Source: Paracoccaceae bacterium (GTDB lineage: Bacteria > Pseudomonadota > Alphaproteobacteria > Rhodobacterales > Rhodobacteraceae). Taken from it: a stretch of 7,223 nucleotides of DNA. A program made the position numbers and the translations under genes. The DNA lies in NCBI GenBank assembly GCA_019090405.1, contig JAHRVZ010000252.1, positions 1 to 7,223 on the forward strand, given 5' to 3'. Positions 6,642 through 7,223 of this stretch are shown here, one piece after another. The notes beneath the pieces were generated by a model. That model made no database searches and was not told where the DNA came from. It worked only from the letters and a program-made list of their open reading frames with translations. Each line of letters begins with the position of its first letter. Positions within the stretch are counted from its first letter, which is position 1.

Positions 6642-6669
6642 ATGATAGCAATGGCATGTCACGACGCAA
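6642..6669 (-). promoter_or_regulatory. Candidate promoter of bpt
   Basis: On the minus strand TTGCGT (6664-6669) and TATCAT (6642-6647) are 16 bases apart, giving a start near 6635 and a leader of about 18 bases before the bpt ATG. The -35 lies in the outer arm of the hairpin cluster upstream. This is a consensus-only call. Confidence 0.33.
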
Positions 6670-6721
6670 GCAAAGATTGGGCCGCCCTTGGTCCGGGGCG
6701 GCCCCTTGCGTAAAAACGCAA
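6664..6721 (-). terminator. GC-rich hairpin cluster between RDD gene and bpt, possible weak terminator
   Basis: The core is a perfect nine-base GC stem, GGGCCGCCC, pairing 6679-6687 with 6696-6704 around an eight-base loop. In the minus transcript it is followed by AATCTTTGCTT, which is U-rich but interrupted, so termination for the RDD gene would be partial. An outer stem (6664-6670 with 6705-6711) can extend it past an eight-base bulge. A separate hairpin, TTGCGT/ACGCAA with a four-base loop, spans 6706-6721. The last two share 6706-6711 and cannot both form. Confidence 0.55.
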
Positions 6722-6738
6722 ACGTTCTGAGGTTGGAT

Positions 6739-7170
6739 TCAGGCGTGTTTGTTGATTGCTACAGTACCAAGGAAATTGTCGCTAAGTCCCTGGCCGCGTT
6801 TGTCGATTAGCATCAGCACAACCGATATAAGTTGCAGCGGGAAAAGCGCCATGCTGATTGTATACCCGGCAGTGTGCAACAACGCCATTTGACCATCAAA
6901 CCGCTCGCCATTCTGTGTGCGCAGCTCGATCCCGGTAAAGCGCATGCCCCAAGTGGCCGACGCCGACGTAATTGTTGCGACGCGATAGATAAAGCCGACG
7001 ACCAGCATCAACATCGGAAAGAAAAAGAAGCCAACAAAGACGGTCATTAGTCCGATGAACAAACAGACTGCGAAAATCAAAACCATGTCAATGATCCACG
7101 CCACAAGGCGCTTGGTGGTCACGCCGTCGTAGAACTGCGGCTGACGGTCAGGATCAGGTAGAAATTGCAT
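6739..7170 (-). CDS. RDD-family inner membrane protein
   Basis: A small RDD-domain protein of 143 residues, normal for the family. Most RDD proteins have no assigned role; some have been linked to ion transport. A polar N-terminus of about 17 residues leads into KRLVAWIIDMVL, which gives the family's Arg and first Asp (R21, D28). There are three hydrophobic segments at about 22-43, 44-64 and 102-122. The closing DKRGQGLSDNFLGT (123-136) supplies the last conserved Asp region. The loop between segments two and three has the usual WGMRFTGIELR form. The start is ATG at 7170, with GAAAGG (complement of 7182-7187) eleven bases upstream, a rather long spacing. It is the first gene of the minus-strand block seen here, upstream of bpt, but the hairpins between them make co-transcription uncertain. 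I cannot name a specific function. Confidence 0.85.
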   Translation of the reverse strand: MQFLPDPDRQPQFYDGVTTKRLVAWIIDMVLIFAVCLFIGLMTVFVGFFFFPMLMLVVGFIYRVATITSASATWGMRFTGIELRTQNGERFDGQMALLHTAGYTISMALFPLQLISVVLMLIDKRGQGLSDNFLGTVAINKHA

Positions 7171-7196
7171 CGGGGTTGGAGCCTTTCAATAATATA

Positions 7197-7219
7197 CCCC
7201 TACGCGATATGCGCAGGGG
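7197..7219 (-). terminator. Hairpin upstream of the RDD gene, possibly end of an earlier minus-strand gene
   Basis: In the minus transcript CCCCUGCGC pairs with GCGUAGGGG around a five-base loop, nine pairs including one G-U. The other strand would have an A-C mismatch, so the minus direction fits better. It is followed by TATATTATT, which is U-rich but not a clean U-run and may instead include a -10 element (TATATT, 7191-7196). Either a terminator of a gene beyond the window edge or a leader structure of the RDD gene. Confidence 0.4.
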
Positions 7220-7223
7220 ATAA

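Overview
The window looks like chromosomal DNA of an alphaproteobacterium, most likely a marine Rhodobacterales (Roseobacter-group) member. This rests on recall, not a search. The arginyl/leucyl-transferase begins with the MRHSLPIAPQFYVTAPQPCP type N-terminus. It sits beside an RDD protein whose N-terminus (LPDPDRQPQFYDGV) is also of a form I associate with that order. A TakP-like TRAP transporter with enlarged membrane subunits is also common there. No mobile element, CRISPR array, rRNA or tRNA was recognised.

Region 1 (1-4727, + strand) is a complete tripartite ATP-independent periplasmic (TRAP) transporter operon: substrate-binding protein (138-1223), small permease DctQ (1343-2278) and large permease DctM (2329-4680). 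The binding protein has a Tat signal and the sequence signatures of the TakP / mannitol-chloroaromatic branch, so a small organic acid such as a 2-oxo acid is the likeliest cargo. Both permeases are much longer than the family minimum. A terminator-like hairpin lies between the binding protein and the permeases, which would fit surplus production of the binding protein. A strong intrinsic terminator closes the operon at 4690-4727.

Region 2 (4728-5262, + strand) holds one small exported protein of unknown function with two cysteines and a PEGA-like beta motif. It is expressed apart from the transporter.

Region 3 (5398-7170, - strand) is a convergent block, read from high to low coordinate: an RDD-family membrane protein, Bpt (N-degron leucyltransferase) and a VOC/glyoxalase-fold protein. 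Bpt and VOC are separated by a single base and look translationally coupled, the VOC gene starting at TTG. The 122-base RDD-bpt gap carries a GC-rich hairpin cluster and a possible bpt promoter.

Nothing here is clearly a new biological system. The points most worth a second look are the extra domains in DctM and DctQ, the competing RNA stems between dctP and dctQ, and the hairpins and start-codon arrangement in the RDD-bpt-VOC block.
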